Source: Pseudomonas sp. LFM046 (GTDB lineage: Bacteria; Pseudomonadota; Gammaproteobacteria; Pseudomonadales; Pseudomonadaceae). From it: 64,000 bases of DNA. Where the stretch lies: the NCBI RefSeq assembly GCF_000949385.2, contig NZ_JYKO02000001.1, positions 5,230,678 to 5,294,677 on the forward strand, written 5' to 3'. Of the stretch, positions 1-7,425 are shown piece after piece (the first letter of the stretch is position 1; each line of letters starts with the position of its first letter). The notes under the pieces are model-generated. The model was not told where the DNA came from. It was given only the letters and a program-made list of their open reading frames with translations, and searched no databases. Made by a program: the position numbers and the translations under genes.

Positions 1-338
1 TAGCACGCTGGCAAGCGCACAGATCTCCCAGGGTAATTCGCGCGACCTTCCGGCTTATGCCTGGCGGATTTACGTCGTAGCGTGCCGTGCAAGTACCGGG
101 CTTTGACGATTTGGGCCGCCTCACCCCGCTACGCCGCCTCCATCCGCTTCCTGTTCGTCAGGCCAGCCATTTGCTTCCGGCTTCCTTCAGATTCGCAGTC
201 ACCCGCGACACCCTTGCCTTCCGCTAGCACTTCCCCTTGCCGGGCGTGCAGAGGACTTCCACCTCCAAGTCGTCCAGTTCACCACCACAGTGAACCGAAC
301 AGCGCCAGTCACGGCGCTACGCGCCATGCCTGGCGCAC
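1..338 (-). mobile_element. Group II intron, 5' domain I portion, partial
   Basis: Read on the minus strand, this stretch begins with GTGCG at 338-334, matching the group II intron 5' consensus GUGYG. It continues with blocks I recognise from bacterial group II intron 5' regions: GGTGGAAGTCC, AAGGGTGTC, GAATCTGAAGGAAGCCGGA, and GGGAGATCTGTGCG near 28-15. No protein is encoded here; the maturase/reverse transcriptase and domains V-VI would lie left of the window. The junction falls four bases after the U-run of the azurin terminator, the target type of group IIC introns, which recognise terminator hairpins. Class IIC is therefore an inference from the site; that this is a group II intron is recognition from memory. 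Confidence 0.78.
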
Positions 339-342
339 CCAC

Positions 343-373
343 AAAAAAGGCCGCTCCACGGAGCGGCCTTTTC
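343..373 (-). terminator. Intrinsic terminator of azurin
   Basis: A GGCCGCTCC / GGAGCGGCC stem with a two-base loop is flanked by A-run and T-run. On the minus strand it ends in TTTTTT and lies 16 bases after the azurin stop codon. The group II intron starts just beyond it. Confidence 0.88.
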
Positions 374-389
374 GTGTTCACCCAGAAGG

Positions 390-839
390 TCAGTCGACCA
401 GGGCCAGGGTGCCCTTCATCATCGAAATGTGGCCCGGGAAGGAGCAGAAGAACTCGTAGCTCTCGCCGGCGGCCAGCTTGGAGACCTCGAAGGTGACGCT
501 GGCGCTCTCACCGCCACCGACCAGCTTGGTGTGAGCGATGATGCGGGGGTCATCGGCCTTGACGTAATCCTTGTCGGCGCCGGCGGTCATGCCTTCGGTG
601 GCGACGGCCTGGGCGTCGGCGGTCTTGCTCAGCACCCAGTTGTGGCCCATCACGTTCCTGGCCAGCTTGCCGGTGTGCTTGAGGTTGACGGTGAAGGTCT
701 TGCAGCTCTTGCTGACCTTGATGTCCTTGGTGTCGAACGTCATCTGGTCAGTGCCTTGCACATCCACGCTACATTCAGCAGCCAGCAGAGGTGCACTGGC
801 CAGGGCCAGCACGGATGCAACGACGAGCTTGCGAATCAT
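390..839 (-). CDS. azu: Azurin precursor (blue copper protein)
   Basis: This is a periplasmic type I copper electron carrier linked to denitrification and redox stress. The 149-residue product has a 20-residue signal peptide ending ALA-type before AECSVDVQG. In the 129-residue mature protein every copper ligand is in place: Gly45, His46, Cys112, His117 and Met121, and the Cys3-Cys26 disulfide is present. The start at 839 is chosen because it opens the signal peptide and follows a GGAGA ribosome site; the longer frame to 932 adds an unlikely leader. In P. aeruginosa azurin is ANR/RpoS-controlled; only an ATCAA/TTGAT half-site (967-971) is visible upstream, too weak to call. Confidence 0.97.
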   Translation of the reverse strand: MIRKLVVASVLALASAPLLAAECSVDVQGTDQMTFDTKDIKVSKSCKTFTVNLKHTGKLARNVMGHNWVLSKTADAQAVATEGMTAGADKDYVKADDPRIIAHTKLVGGGESASVTFEVSKLAAGESYEFFCSFPGHISMMKGTLALVD

Positions 840-1066
840 GGGAGTCTCCTTGGCAGAATGGGCAAAAGGCCCAAGCAGGGAGACTGCACGATTCTCGGGC
901 GAGCGCCCATGACCTGCGGCAACGAACCGCAACCCTGATTACAAGGGGATGACGGCGGCGGAGCTGATCAAGCTCGTCTGAGCTATCGACCTCATCGACA
1001 CGTTCAACGGGCAGCCTGCAAAAAGCCGAACTAGGCTATGCGTCACCACTCACGAGGAGACGCGCC
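840..1066. other. Intergenic region upstream of azurin
   Basis: This stretch must hold the azurin promoter (minus strand) and the signals for the small frame at 1067. I see no complete ANR box, only a TTGAT half-site at 971-967, and no convincing -35/-10 pair. Confidence 0.5.
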
Positions 1067-1135
1067 ATGAAGTACCTCCTGCAAAGCCTGCTCGCTGCCT
1101 ACGCTGCCGGTGCCTGTGGCGCCTCCGCCGACTGA
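1067..1135 (+). CDS. Possible 22-residue hydrophobic peptide
   Basis: A short frame encodes a 22-residue peptide starting MKYLLQSLLAAYAAGAC and ending in Asp. It has a strong GAGGAG ribosome site seven bases before the ATG, which is why it is listed. The peptide is signal-peptide-like and Ala/Leu-rich, with one Cys at residue 17. It lies 100 bases before the LOG gene on the same strand. It could be a leader peptide, a small membrane protein or chance. I do not recognise a family. Confidence 0.35.
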   Translation: MKYLLQSLLAAYAAGACGASAD

Positions 1136-1235
1136 CCCCATCCCACTACCGTTCGGAAGCTGACCACTCGTACAGCTTGGAGCCCGAGGGCGAAGCCGGT
1201 ACTCTTGCGCGCTTTTTTCGCTCCAGGAGTCCGAC

Positions 1236-1823
1236 ATGCCCTTGCGTTCCGTCTGCGTGTTCTGCGGTGCCAGCCCCGGTGCCAAGCCGATCTACCGTGA
1301 AGCTGCCGCCCTCCTGGGTCACACCCTGGCCGAACGCGGCATCACCCTGGTGTACGGCGGCGGTGCGGTCGGCCTGATGGGCACCGTGGCGGACGCAGCG
1401 CTGGCTGCCGGTGGCGAAGTCATCGGCGTGATCCCGCAGAGCCTGATGGACGCCGAAATCGGCCACAAAGGCCTCACCCGCCTGGAAGTGGTGGACGGCA
1501 TGCACGCGCGCAAGGCGCGTATGGCCGAACTCTCCGACGCCTTCATCGCCCTCCCCGGCGGCCTGGGCACCCTCGAAGAGCTGTTCGAGGTCTGGACCTG
1601 GGGCCAGCTGGGCTACCACAGCAAGCCGCTGGGCCTGCTGGAAGTGAACAGCTTCTACGACAAGCTCACCGACTTCCTCGACCACCTGGTGGAAGAGCGC
1701 TTCGTCCGCGACCAGCATCGCGGCATGCTCCAGGTGGGTGGTCACCCGGAAACCCTGCTGGACCGCCTGGAAGCCTGGCGCCCCAGCAGCGCGCCCAAGT
1801 GGGTCGATCGCAAGCCGCACTGA
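1236..1823 (+). CDS. LOG family nucleotide phosphoribohydrolase
   Basis: The 195-residue product is a cytosolic Rossmann-fold protein of the LOG/YvdD family (TIGR00730), which hydrolyses the N-glycosidic bond of nucleoside 5'-monophosphates, including cytokinin ribotides. The two signature motifs are intact: MHARKARM at residues 89-96 and PGGLGTLEE at 107-115, which form the active site. The glycine-rich [11 protein letters not shown] near residue 39 binds the phosphate. AGGAG lies seven bases before the ATG. The length is normal for the family. The in vivo substrate in Pseudomonas is not shown by sequence; salvage or nucleotide clean-up is inference. It sits ahead of the DCC and GNAT genes on the same strand. 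Confidence 0.9.
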   Translation: MPLRSVCVFCGASPGAKPIYREAAALLGHTLAERGITLVYGGGAVGLMGTVADAALAAGGEVIGVIPQSLMDAEIGHKGLTRLEVVDGMHARKARMAELSDAFIALPGGLGTLEELFEVWTWGQLGYHSKPLGLLEVNSFYDKLTDFLDHLVEERFVRDQHRGMLQVGGHPETLLDRLEAWRPSSAPKWVDRKPH

Positions 1824-1881
1824 CCGCTTGCTCGTCCCGGATTTAAACTGTCCGGGACGAACCCACGGTCAGGAGCGATTC

Positions 1882-2253
1882 ATGGAAGACGACACGCGGA
1901 TCAAGGTCTACTACAACAGCGCCTGCCCGGTGTGCAAAGCGGGCATCGAAGGCCAGAAGGGCAAGACCACCGCCTGCGAGGTGGAGTGGGCCGATATCCA
2001 CAAGGACAACGCGGCCGTGGGCGAGATTGGCGAGGACCTGGAATACGTTCGCGAACGCCTGCACCTGGTGGACGAGCAAGGCGTCAAGCGCATGGGGATG
2101 GATGCCTTCATCGTGCTCTGGCGCCACTCCCCGAAGGAACGCTGGAAGGCCCGGCTGTTCTCCCTCCCGCTGATCCACGGCCTGGCCCAACTGGGCTACA
2201 AGGCCTTCGCCCGCCTGCTCTACCGCTGGAACAAGGCCAAGCACCACTGGTAA
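1882..2253 (+). CDS. DCC family (DUF393) thiol-oxidoreductase-like protein
   Basis: This 123-residue protein belongs to the DCC1-like/DUF393 family, related to thioredoxin-fold thiol-disulfide oxidoreductases. The CxxC pair is visible as Cys15-Pro-Val-Cys18 near the N-terminus, after the beta-strand VYYNSA. The family consensus has an Asp before the first Cys (DxxC); here the residues are Asn-Ser-Ala. The C-terminal half, rich in Leu, Trp and Tyr and ending in a basic tail, is typical of the family. The start at 1882 has an AGGAGCG site nine bases upstream, while the open frame to 1738 runs into the LOG gene. Electron donor and substrate are unknown. Confidence 0.85.
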   Translation: MEDDTRIKVYYNSACPVCKAGIEGQKGKTTACEVEWADIHKDNAAVGEIGEDLEYVRERLHLVDEQGVKRMGMDAFIVLWRHSPKERWKARLFSLPLIHGLAQLGYKAFARLLYRWNKAKHHW

Positions 2254-2257
2254 CGCG

Positions 2258-2704
2258 ATGAAGCCCGACACGGAAATCCTCACCACCCTGTCCGCCACGG
2301 ACCGCCAACGCCTGGTGGAGGTCTGGGAAGCCGCCGTGCGCGCCACCCATGACTTCCTCTCCGAGGACGACATTCAGTTCTTCAAGCCCCTGGTGCGCGA
2401 CGCCTACCTGGATTCTGTGCGCCTCGCCTGCCTGCGGGATGCCGAAGGCCGCATCGCCGGATTTGTCGGCACCGTTGGAGAGAAGGTGGAAATGCTCTTC
2501 GTCGATCCGGCGCAGCATGGCCGAGGCATCGGCCGCGCCCTGATGGAACACGCCCTGGCGCAGGGGGCGAGCACGGTGGATGTGAACGAACAGAACCCCC
2601 AAGCGGTGGGCTTCTATCGCCGCCTGGGGTTCGTGCAATACCGGCGCTCGGAAGTGGATGGGGCGGGCAAACCGTTTCCCATCCTGCATCTGCGCAAGGG
2701 CTGA
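2258..2704 (+). CDS. GNAT family N-acetyltransferase (YjaB-like)
   Basis: The 148-residue product has a GNAT fold. The acetyl-CoA pyrophosphate loop is clear as HGRGIGRALMEHA (about residues 87-99), preceded by the strand VEMLFVDP, and the C-terminal motif NPQAVGFYRRLGF is typical. The N-terminal ATHDFLSEDD resembles E. coli YjaB. It starts four bases after the DCC gene stop, so the two are probably cotranscribed. The acceptor (amine or protein) cannot be told from sequence. Confidence 0.88.
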   Translation: MKPDTEILTTLSATDRQRLVEVWEAAVRATHDFLSEDDIQFFKPLVRDAYLDSVRLACLRDAEGRIAGFVGTVGEKVEMLFVDPAQHGRGIGRALMEHALAQGASTVDVNEQNPQAVGFYRRLGFVQYRRSEVDGAGKPFPILHLRKG

Positions 2705-2917
2705 GTACCGCGCCCCTGGGCTTCGCCGGACGGTAGGTTGGCGCCGAGCGAAGCGAGGCCCAACGATCAAGGCCCGCTGCGAGCAGGCTGTTGGGCGTCG
2801 TTCCTCAGTAGCTTAGGGTGGATGTCGCTCTTCACATCCACCTTCTGCACCAGGCCCGAAGGTGGATCGGTGAAGCGTGATCCACCCTACCCATCCGGGC
2901 CAACCCTGCCTCCTGCC
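2705..2917. repeat. Intergenic inverted repeats between convergent genes
   Basis: The gap between the convergent GNAT and MscS genes holds two related hairpins. GGTGGATGT (2817-2825) pairs with ACATCCACC (2834-2842), and GGTGGATC (2861-2868) pairs with GATCCACC (2879-2886); both are bounded by GTAGGGTGG-type ends. A third motif near 2732-2764 contains GTAGGTTGG and CCCAACG. These look like dispersed Pseudomonas intergenic repeats and may end transcription from both sides. Confidence 0.6.
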
Positions 2918-3760
2918 CTACGGCTGCTGCACGATGATGGTCTGTGCCGGCATGGGCGCCGGGAAGTCCGTGCCCAGGGCGTCCTTGATCACCCGGTTGC
3001 CATCGAAATACACCTGCCAGTAGTGGTCGTTGTGGCAGTACGGCCGCACCACCAGCACCGGGCCCACCAGGTTGAATTCGAGGATTTCCACATCCACCGC
3101 CGGGTCGGTGAGCACATTGGGAATGGCGGCGATGCGTTGCTTGAGCAGCGCCAAAGCGGCCTGGTAATCGGCGGCGCCGGAGAGCTGGGCCTTCAGTTCC
3201 ACACGGCGGAACGCGTTGTGGCTGAAGTTCTGGATGGTGTCGCTGAAGATCTTGTTGTTGCCCACCAGGGTCAGCACGTTGTCCGGGGTGTTGATGACGG
3301 TGGCGAACAGGCCGATCTCCTTCACCGTGCCGGTCACGCCGCCGGCGCTGATGAAATCCCCCACCTTGAACGGCCGCAGGACGATGATGAAACCGCCCGC
3401 CGCCAGGTTCGCCAGAAGCCCCGACCAGGCCATGCCGATGGCCACGCCCACTGCCGCGATCAGCGCCGCCAGGCTGGTGGTCTGGATGCCGAAGAAACCG
3501 AGGATGCCCACCACCAGGAGGATGTTCAGGGTCACGGTGATGAACGAGCCGACGTAGCGCAGTACGGTCGGGTCGACCTTCTGCCGCTCCAGAGACCGCT
3601 GGACCAGCCCTACCGCAAAGTTGATGAGCCAGCGGCCGACGACCCAGAAGGCAATGGCCGCGAGAATCTTGACGCCGAAGGTGGTGGCGTACTGCGTGAC
3701 GGTGTTCATGAACGCGCTGACCTTCTCGGTCCCGACGCTGACGATCGTTGTTTCATCCAT
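2918..3760 (-). CDS. Small-conductance mechanosensitive channel, MscS family
   Basis: The 280-residue inner-membrane protein opens under membrane tension to release solutes during hypo-osmotic shock. Three membrane segments fit at about residues 28-48, 72-92 and 95-128. The third carries the Gly/Ala-rich pore helix (AALIAAVGVAIGMAWSG) followed by LANLAAG and the RPFKVGD motif that opens the cytosolic beta domain. The length equals the minimal MscS architecture, with no extra N-terminal helices. It is transcribed alone on the minus strand. The E. coli-type name mscS is not assigned because Pseudomonas has several paralogues. Confidence 0.92.
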   Translation of the reverse strand: MDETTIVSVGTEKVSAFMNTVTQYATTFGVKILAAIAFWVVGRWLINFAVGLVQRSLERQKVDPTVLRYVGSFITVTLNILLVVGILGFFGIQTTSLAALIAAVGVAIGMAWSGLLANLAAGGFIIVLRPFKVGDFISAGGVTGTVKEIGLFATVINTPDNVLTLVGNNKIFSDTIQNFSHNAFRRVELKAQLSGAADYQAALALLKQRIAAIPNVLTDPAVDVEILEFNLVGPVLVVRPYCHNDHYWQVYFDGNRVIKDALGTDFPAPMPAQTIIVQQP

Positions 3761-3841
3761 GGCGAAGCACCTTGCACGAGGAAAGTGGCCTCGGAAAAGC
3801 TAGCACGGCGTCGGCAAAGTGCTTGTCAGGCCCCCCTCCGC

Positions 3842-3899
3842 AAGTTGGGCTGAGGTACGAAGCCCAACGATGCGTGGGCCCGACATCGCACGTCGGGCC
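3842..3899. repeat. Short inverted repeats after the transglutaminase gene
   Basis: CAAGTTGGGCT pairs with AGCCCAACG around a short loop, and GGCCCGAC pairs with GTCGGGCC just before the minus-strand stop at 3900. There is no clear U-run. The first motif resembles the repeat near 2732-2764; the second could be a weak terminator. Confidence 0.5.
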
Positions 3900-4835
3900 T
3901 CAGACAGCCACTTCCCAGAGCGGCATGACGGTGACGCGCACCTCGGGATCGTGGCTGCCGCCGCCGAGGATCACGCCGCGCAGAGGCGAAACATCAGAGA
4001 AGTCGCGCCCCCAGGCCAGGGTGATGTGTTCCAGGTTGGGCAGGATGTTGTTGGTGGGGTCGAAGTCCACCCAGCCATGGCGCGGGCAGTACACCGAGAC
4101 CCAGGCGTGGGACGCGTCGGCACCGATCAGGCGCGGCTGGCCGGGGGGCGGCTGAGTCAGCAGGTAGCCGCTGACGTAGCGCGCCGCCAGCCCACGGGAG
4201 CGCAGGCAGGCCAGCATCAAGTGGGCGAAGTCCTGGCAGACGCCACGGCGGCGCTCCAGCACTTCGGTCAGGGGAGTCGCCACCTGGGTGGCCTCGGCGT
4301 CGAAGGCGAATTCGCTGAAGATCTTTTCCATCAGGGCCGCCACGCCCAGCAGCAGCGGCCGCCCGGCGGGGAAGCAGCCCGCGGCGAACTCGGCGAACTG
4401 GCGCTTGATGCGCACGTAGGGCGACTCCACCCGGTAGCGGCAGGCGTCCAGCTCGACGGACGACAGGGCGCTGCCGGTATAGGCGAGGATGGCCAGGACC
4501 TGTTCCCAAGCCGGCGAGGCGGCCAGGTCCACAGGCCCGTGGGGCAGCACTTCCACCTGCAGCCGGGTGTTCACCTGCAATTCGTCATGGGGACGTTCGA
4601 AGGCCAGGCGCGTCAGCGGATTGCCAAAGACATCGGTGAGGTCCTGGCGCAGGGTGGGCTCCGGCTCGACCAGCAATTGCTGGCCGGTGCACAGCTGCCA
4701 GGGGCAATCGCGGGGCCACAGGTGCACCAACTGCTGGGACAGCGAAACCGGCGCGGAATAGCGATACCGCGTGTCGTGGAACACCTGGTAACGGGCACCC
4801 TGCACAGGGGCGATGGATTGGGCTTGCGCGCGCAT
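3900..4835 (-). CDS. Transglutaminase-like cysteine peptidase family protein
   Basis: The 311-residue protein has the bacterial transglutaminase N-terminal domain (residues about 16-100) and a transglutaminase-like core. The catalytic triad can be placed as Cys200 (RRGVCQDFAH), His243 (DASHAWV) and Asp259 (DFDPTNN). No signal peptide is seen, so it is probably cytosolic. Its ATG overlaps the upstream stop by one base (TGATG), indicating translational coupling. Comparative work predicts that such cassettes with ATP-grasp and alpha-E domains form or cleave amide/isopeptide bonds in an unknown peptide or metabolite. The substrate is unknown. Confidence 0.9.
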   Translation of the reverse strand: MRAQAQSIAPVQGARYQVFHDTRYRYSAPVSLSQQLVHLWPRDCPWQLCTGQQLLVEPEPTLRQDLTDVFGNPLTRLAFERPHDELQVNTRLQVEVLPHGPVDLAASPAWEQVLAILAYTGSALSSVELDACRYRVESPYVRIKRQFAEFAAGCFPAGRPLLLGVAALMEKIFSEFAFDAEATQVATPLTEVLERRRGVCQDFAHLMLACLRSRGLAARYVSGYLLTQPPPGQPRLIGADASHAWVSVYCPRHGWVDFDPTNNILPNLEHITLAWGRDFSDVSPLRGVILGGGSHDPEVRVTVMPLWEVAV

Positions 4836-7333
4836 CAGGTGGATACCGTTTGCTGGCTGACGTCGTCGACGTGGGCAAAATAGCGCAATCCGAGGCGGTC
4901 CGAGACCTGCCCGACGTGCAGTGCGATTTCCCGCAGCAGGCCGGCCAGTCCGGCCAGCACATCGTCCAGGCTTTCACTGCCGAACAGCGGGTCCTCCAGG
5001 GTGGCCAGGTCGAAGGCCAGCAGGCGCCCGATCAGGCCGCTCAGCACCAGTTCCTGGGGCGCGCCGAATTCCAGCTGCAGGCGCCCCAGGGAACGTTCCA
5101 GCGCCTGCAACTGGAAGCGCAGTGCATGGGGGTTCTGCTCGTGCAGCAGGAGCAGGTCGAGGACCGGGATCAACTGAGGCGACGCCAGGTAACGCGAACG
5201 GTAGGTAATCGTGCTGTTGCCCAGTTCCAGCAACCACTCCAGCGCCACCGGGTCCCAGGCGGCACCGCCCTCCAGGAAGCCGGCGATGCCATCGGCGTAG
5301 AACTGCACCCGCTCGATGCGCCGGCCGATCATCAGGAAGCGCCAGCCATCGTCGCGGGTCATGTCGTCCAGGGCGAAGCCGGACAGCGCAGCCAGGGACA
5401 TCAGCAGGCGGTTGAGGAATTCCAGGGCCTCGCCCAGGTCGGTGCGTTTCGCATCCAGGGCCTGGGCCTCGCGGTGCAATTCCAGCACCGCGTGCCAGTT
5501 TTCCCGGGACAGGCGCCCGCGCACCTGGGCCGCGGCCCAGTGCAGGCGGCGCAGGTTGGCACTGACGCTGCTGGGCCAGCGCTCGTCCAGCAGCGCCGCC
5601 AGCAGGCGCTGTTCCAGGGGCTCATCACCCAGCGGCAACAGGCCGACGGCGCCAGCCAGGCGCAGCGCCGATTGCAGCGCCTGTTCGTCCCCGTCGGCAT
5701 CCACATAGCGCGAAAGCACCACCCGCAGCAGGCGTGCGCCGTCTTCACAGCGCTCGCCGTAACGGCCGAACCAGAAGAGGTTTTCCACCACCCGCGACGG
5801 CAGGTAAGGGTCCTGGCGAATCAGGTCGCGCACGCCGAGGGTGCGCGGGCGCAACGGCTCGCCCGCCACCGGCAGGTCGGCCAGTACCCAGGTGTCCTTG
5901 CTCGCGCCACCGCGCTGCATGGAGACCACTTCGGCATCCGCCGCCGAGGCCACTCGCGTCAGGCCACCGGGCATCACCCAGTACCGGCCGTCGCTGCCGG
6001 CCACGGCGAAGACGCGCATGCCGATGGCCCGTGACTGCAATGCGCCCCGCGCCTCGTCCCCCTCCCAGACCGGCGCCTGGGACAACTGCGCCATGCGTTG
6101 GGCCACATAGGCATGGGGATGGACCTGCAGGCGCTTGCGCAAGGCCAGCAGGGCGCCGTCTTCCAGAGCGTGGCCGAACAAGGGTTCGAAGCTCTGGGAC
6201 GGAAACGCCGGTTTGATCACCAGCCCCGCCAGCCCTTCCAGGGACTTGCCAATCCCCTGCCCCGTGCCGCACCACCAGGTGCCCACGGTGGGCAGCAGCA
6301 GGTCCTCACCCAGCAGGCGCTGGCTGACCCGTGGCAGGAAGCCGAGCAGGCCCGGGGACTCCAGCACGCCGCTGCCCAGGGCGTTGGCCACCAGCACCCG
6401 GCCGTGGCGCACGGCGTCCAGCAGACCGGGCACGCCCAGGGCGGAGTCGGTGCGCAGCTCCAGGGGGTCGCAGTAATCGTCGTCGAGACGGCGCAGCACC
6501 GCGTGGACGCGCTTCAGGCCGCCCAGCGTCTTGAGGTAGAGGGTGGCGTCGCGCACCGTCAGGTCATGGCCTTCCACCAGCGGGAAACCCAGCTGGCGGG
6601 CCAGGTAGAGGTGCTCGAAGTAGGTTTCGTTGAAACGCCCCGGCGTGAGCAGCACCACCAGCGGCGTCTCGCCGTCGCTGGGGGCCTGGCGGATCAGGGT
6701 TTCCTGCAGGGTGCGGAAGTAGCCGGCGAGGTACTGCACCCGCAGGTCGCGGTACAGCTCCGGCAGGGCGCGGGAAACGATCTGCCGGTTCTCCAGGGCG
6801 TACCCCGCGCCGGAGGGCGCTTGCGTGCGGTCGGCCAGCACGTGCCAGTGGCCGTCGGCATCGCGGGCCAGGTCCACCGCGTAGCAATGCAGGAAGATGC
6901 CGCCGGCCGGCCGCACGCCCTGGCAGGGCCAGAGGAAGTTGGGGTGACCGAAAACCAGTTCACTGGGCAGCAGCCCGTCGGCCAGCAGGCGCTGTTCACC
7001 GTAGAGGTCGGCCAGCACGGCATTGAGCAGGCGTGCGCGCTGCGCCACCCCGGCAGCGATGGGTTGCCATTCTTCGGCCGAAAGCAGGTTGGGCAGCAGG
7101 TCCAGCTCCCAGGGCCGGTCGGTGCCCTTGGGGTCGGCGTAGACGTTGTAGGTGACACCGTTTTCCTGAATCTGCCGGGCCAGCAATTCCTGGCGTTGCT
7201 GCATCTGCGCCGGCGTGGCGCGCTCCAGCTGCTGGAACAGGCGCTGCCAGTGAGGACGCACCTGGCCTTCGGCATCCAGCAGTTCGTGGTAGGCCGTGGC
7301 GGTCAGGGGGTAGTGGGCTAGCAGTTCGGACAT
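4835..7333 (-). CDS. Circularly permuted ATP-grasp / alpha-E domain protein
   Basis: The 832-residue product fuses a circularly permuted ATP-grasp type 2 domain (about residues 1-500) with a helical alpha-E domain (about 520-825). Typical segments include NGVTYNVYADPKG (N-terminal), PGRFNETYFEHLYLARQLG and VIKPAFPSQSFEPLFG in the ligase half, and VVENLFWFGRYGERCED opening the alpha-E half. ATP-grasp enzymes join a carboxylate to an amine through an acyl-phosphate. It is the middle gene of a cassette with two transglutaminase-like proteins and is coupled to the downstream one. In many genomes the two domains are separate genes; here they are fused. The product is unknown. Confidence 0.9.
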   Translation of the reverse strand: MSELLAHYPLTATAYHELLDAEGQVRPHWQRLFQQLERATPAQMQQRQELLARQIQENGVTYNVYADPKGTDRPWELDLLPNLLSAEEWQPIAAGVAQRARLLNAVLADLYGEQRLLADGLLPSELVFGHPNFLWPCQGVRPAGGIFLHCYAVDLARDADGHWHVLADRTQAPSGAGYALENRQIVSRALPELYRDLRVQYLAGYFRTLQETLIRQAPSDGETPLVVLLTPGRFNETYFEHLYLARQLGFPLVEGHDLTVRDATLYLKTLGGLKRVHAVLRRLDDDYCDPLELRTDSALGVPGLLDAVRHGRVLVANALGSGVLESPGLLGFLPRVSQRLLGEDLLLPTVGTWWCGTGQGIGKSLEGLAGLVIKPAFPSQSFEPLFGHALEDGALLALRKRLQVHPHAYVAQRMAQLSQAPVWEGDEARGALQSRAIGMRVFAVAGSDGRYWVMPGGLTRVASAADAEVVSMQRGGASKDTWVLADLPVAGEPLRPRTLGVRDLIRQDPYLPSRVVENLFWFGRYGERCEDGARLLRVVLSRYVDADGDEQALQSALRLAGAVGLLPLGDEPLEQRLLAALLDERWPSSVSANLRRLHWAAAQVRGRLSRENWHAVLELHREAQALDAKRTDLGEALEFLNRLLMSLAALSGFALDDMTRDDGWRFLMIGRRIERVQFYADGIAGFLEGGAAWDPVALEWLLELGNSTITYRSRYLASPQLIPVLDLLLLHEQNPHALRFQLQALERSLGRLQLEFGAPQELVLSGLIGRLLAFDLATLEDPLFGSESLDDVLAGLAGLLREIALHVGQVSDRLGLRYFAHVDDVSQQTVST

Positions 7334-7425
7334 CCGGGAACTCGTCAGGTGGGCAGCAGGGAAACTGTAGCGGACGGCGCGGCGCCCGGTCGCCGTGGCG
7401 CCGACCGGGTCGCCCCTTGCACCGT

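Noticed and set aside
82-459. Plus-strand frame over the group II intron and azurin end
   Set aside because: It crosses the intron RNA and terminator and has no ribosome site.
961-974. ANR box upstream of azurin
   Set aside because: Only one half-site is present; the second half (ATCAA at the right spacing) is missing.
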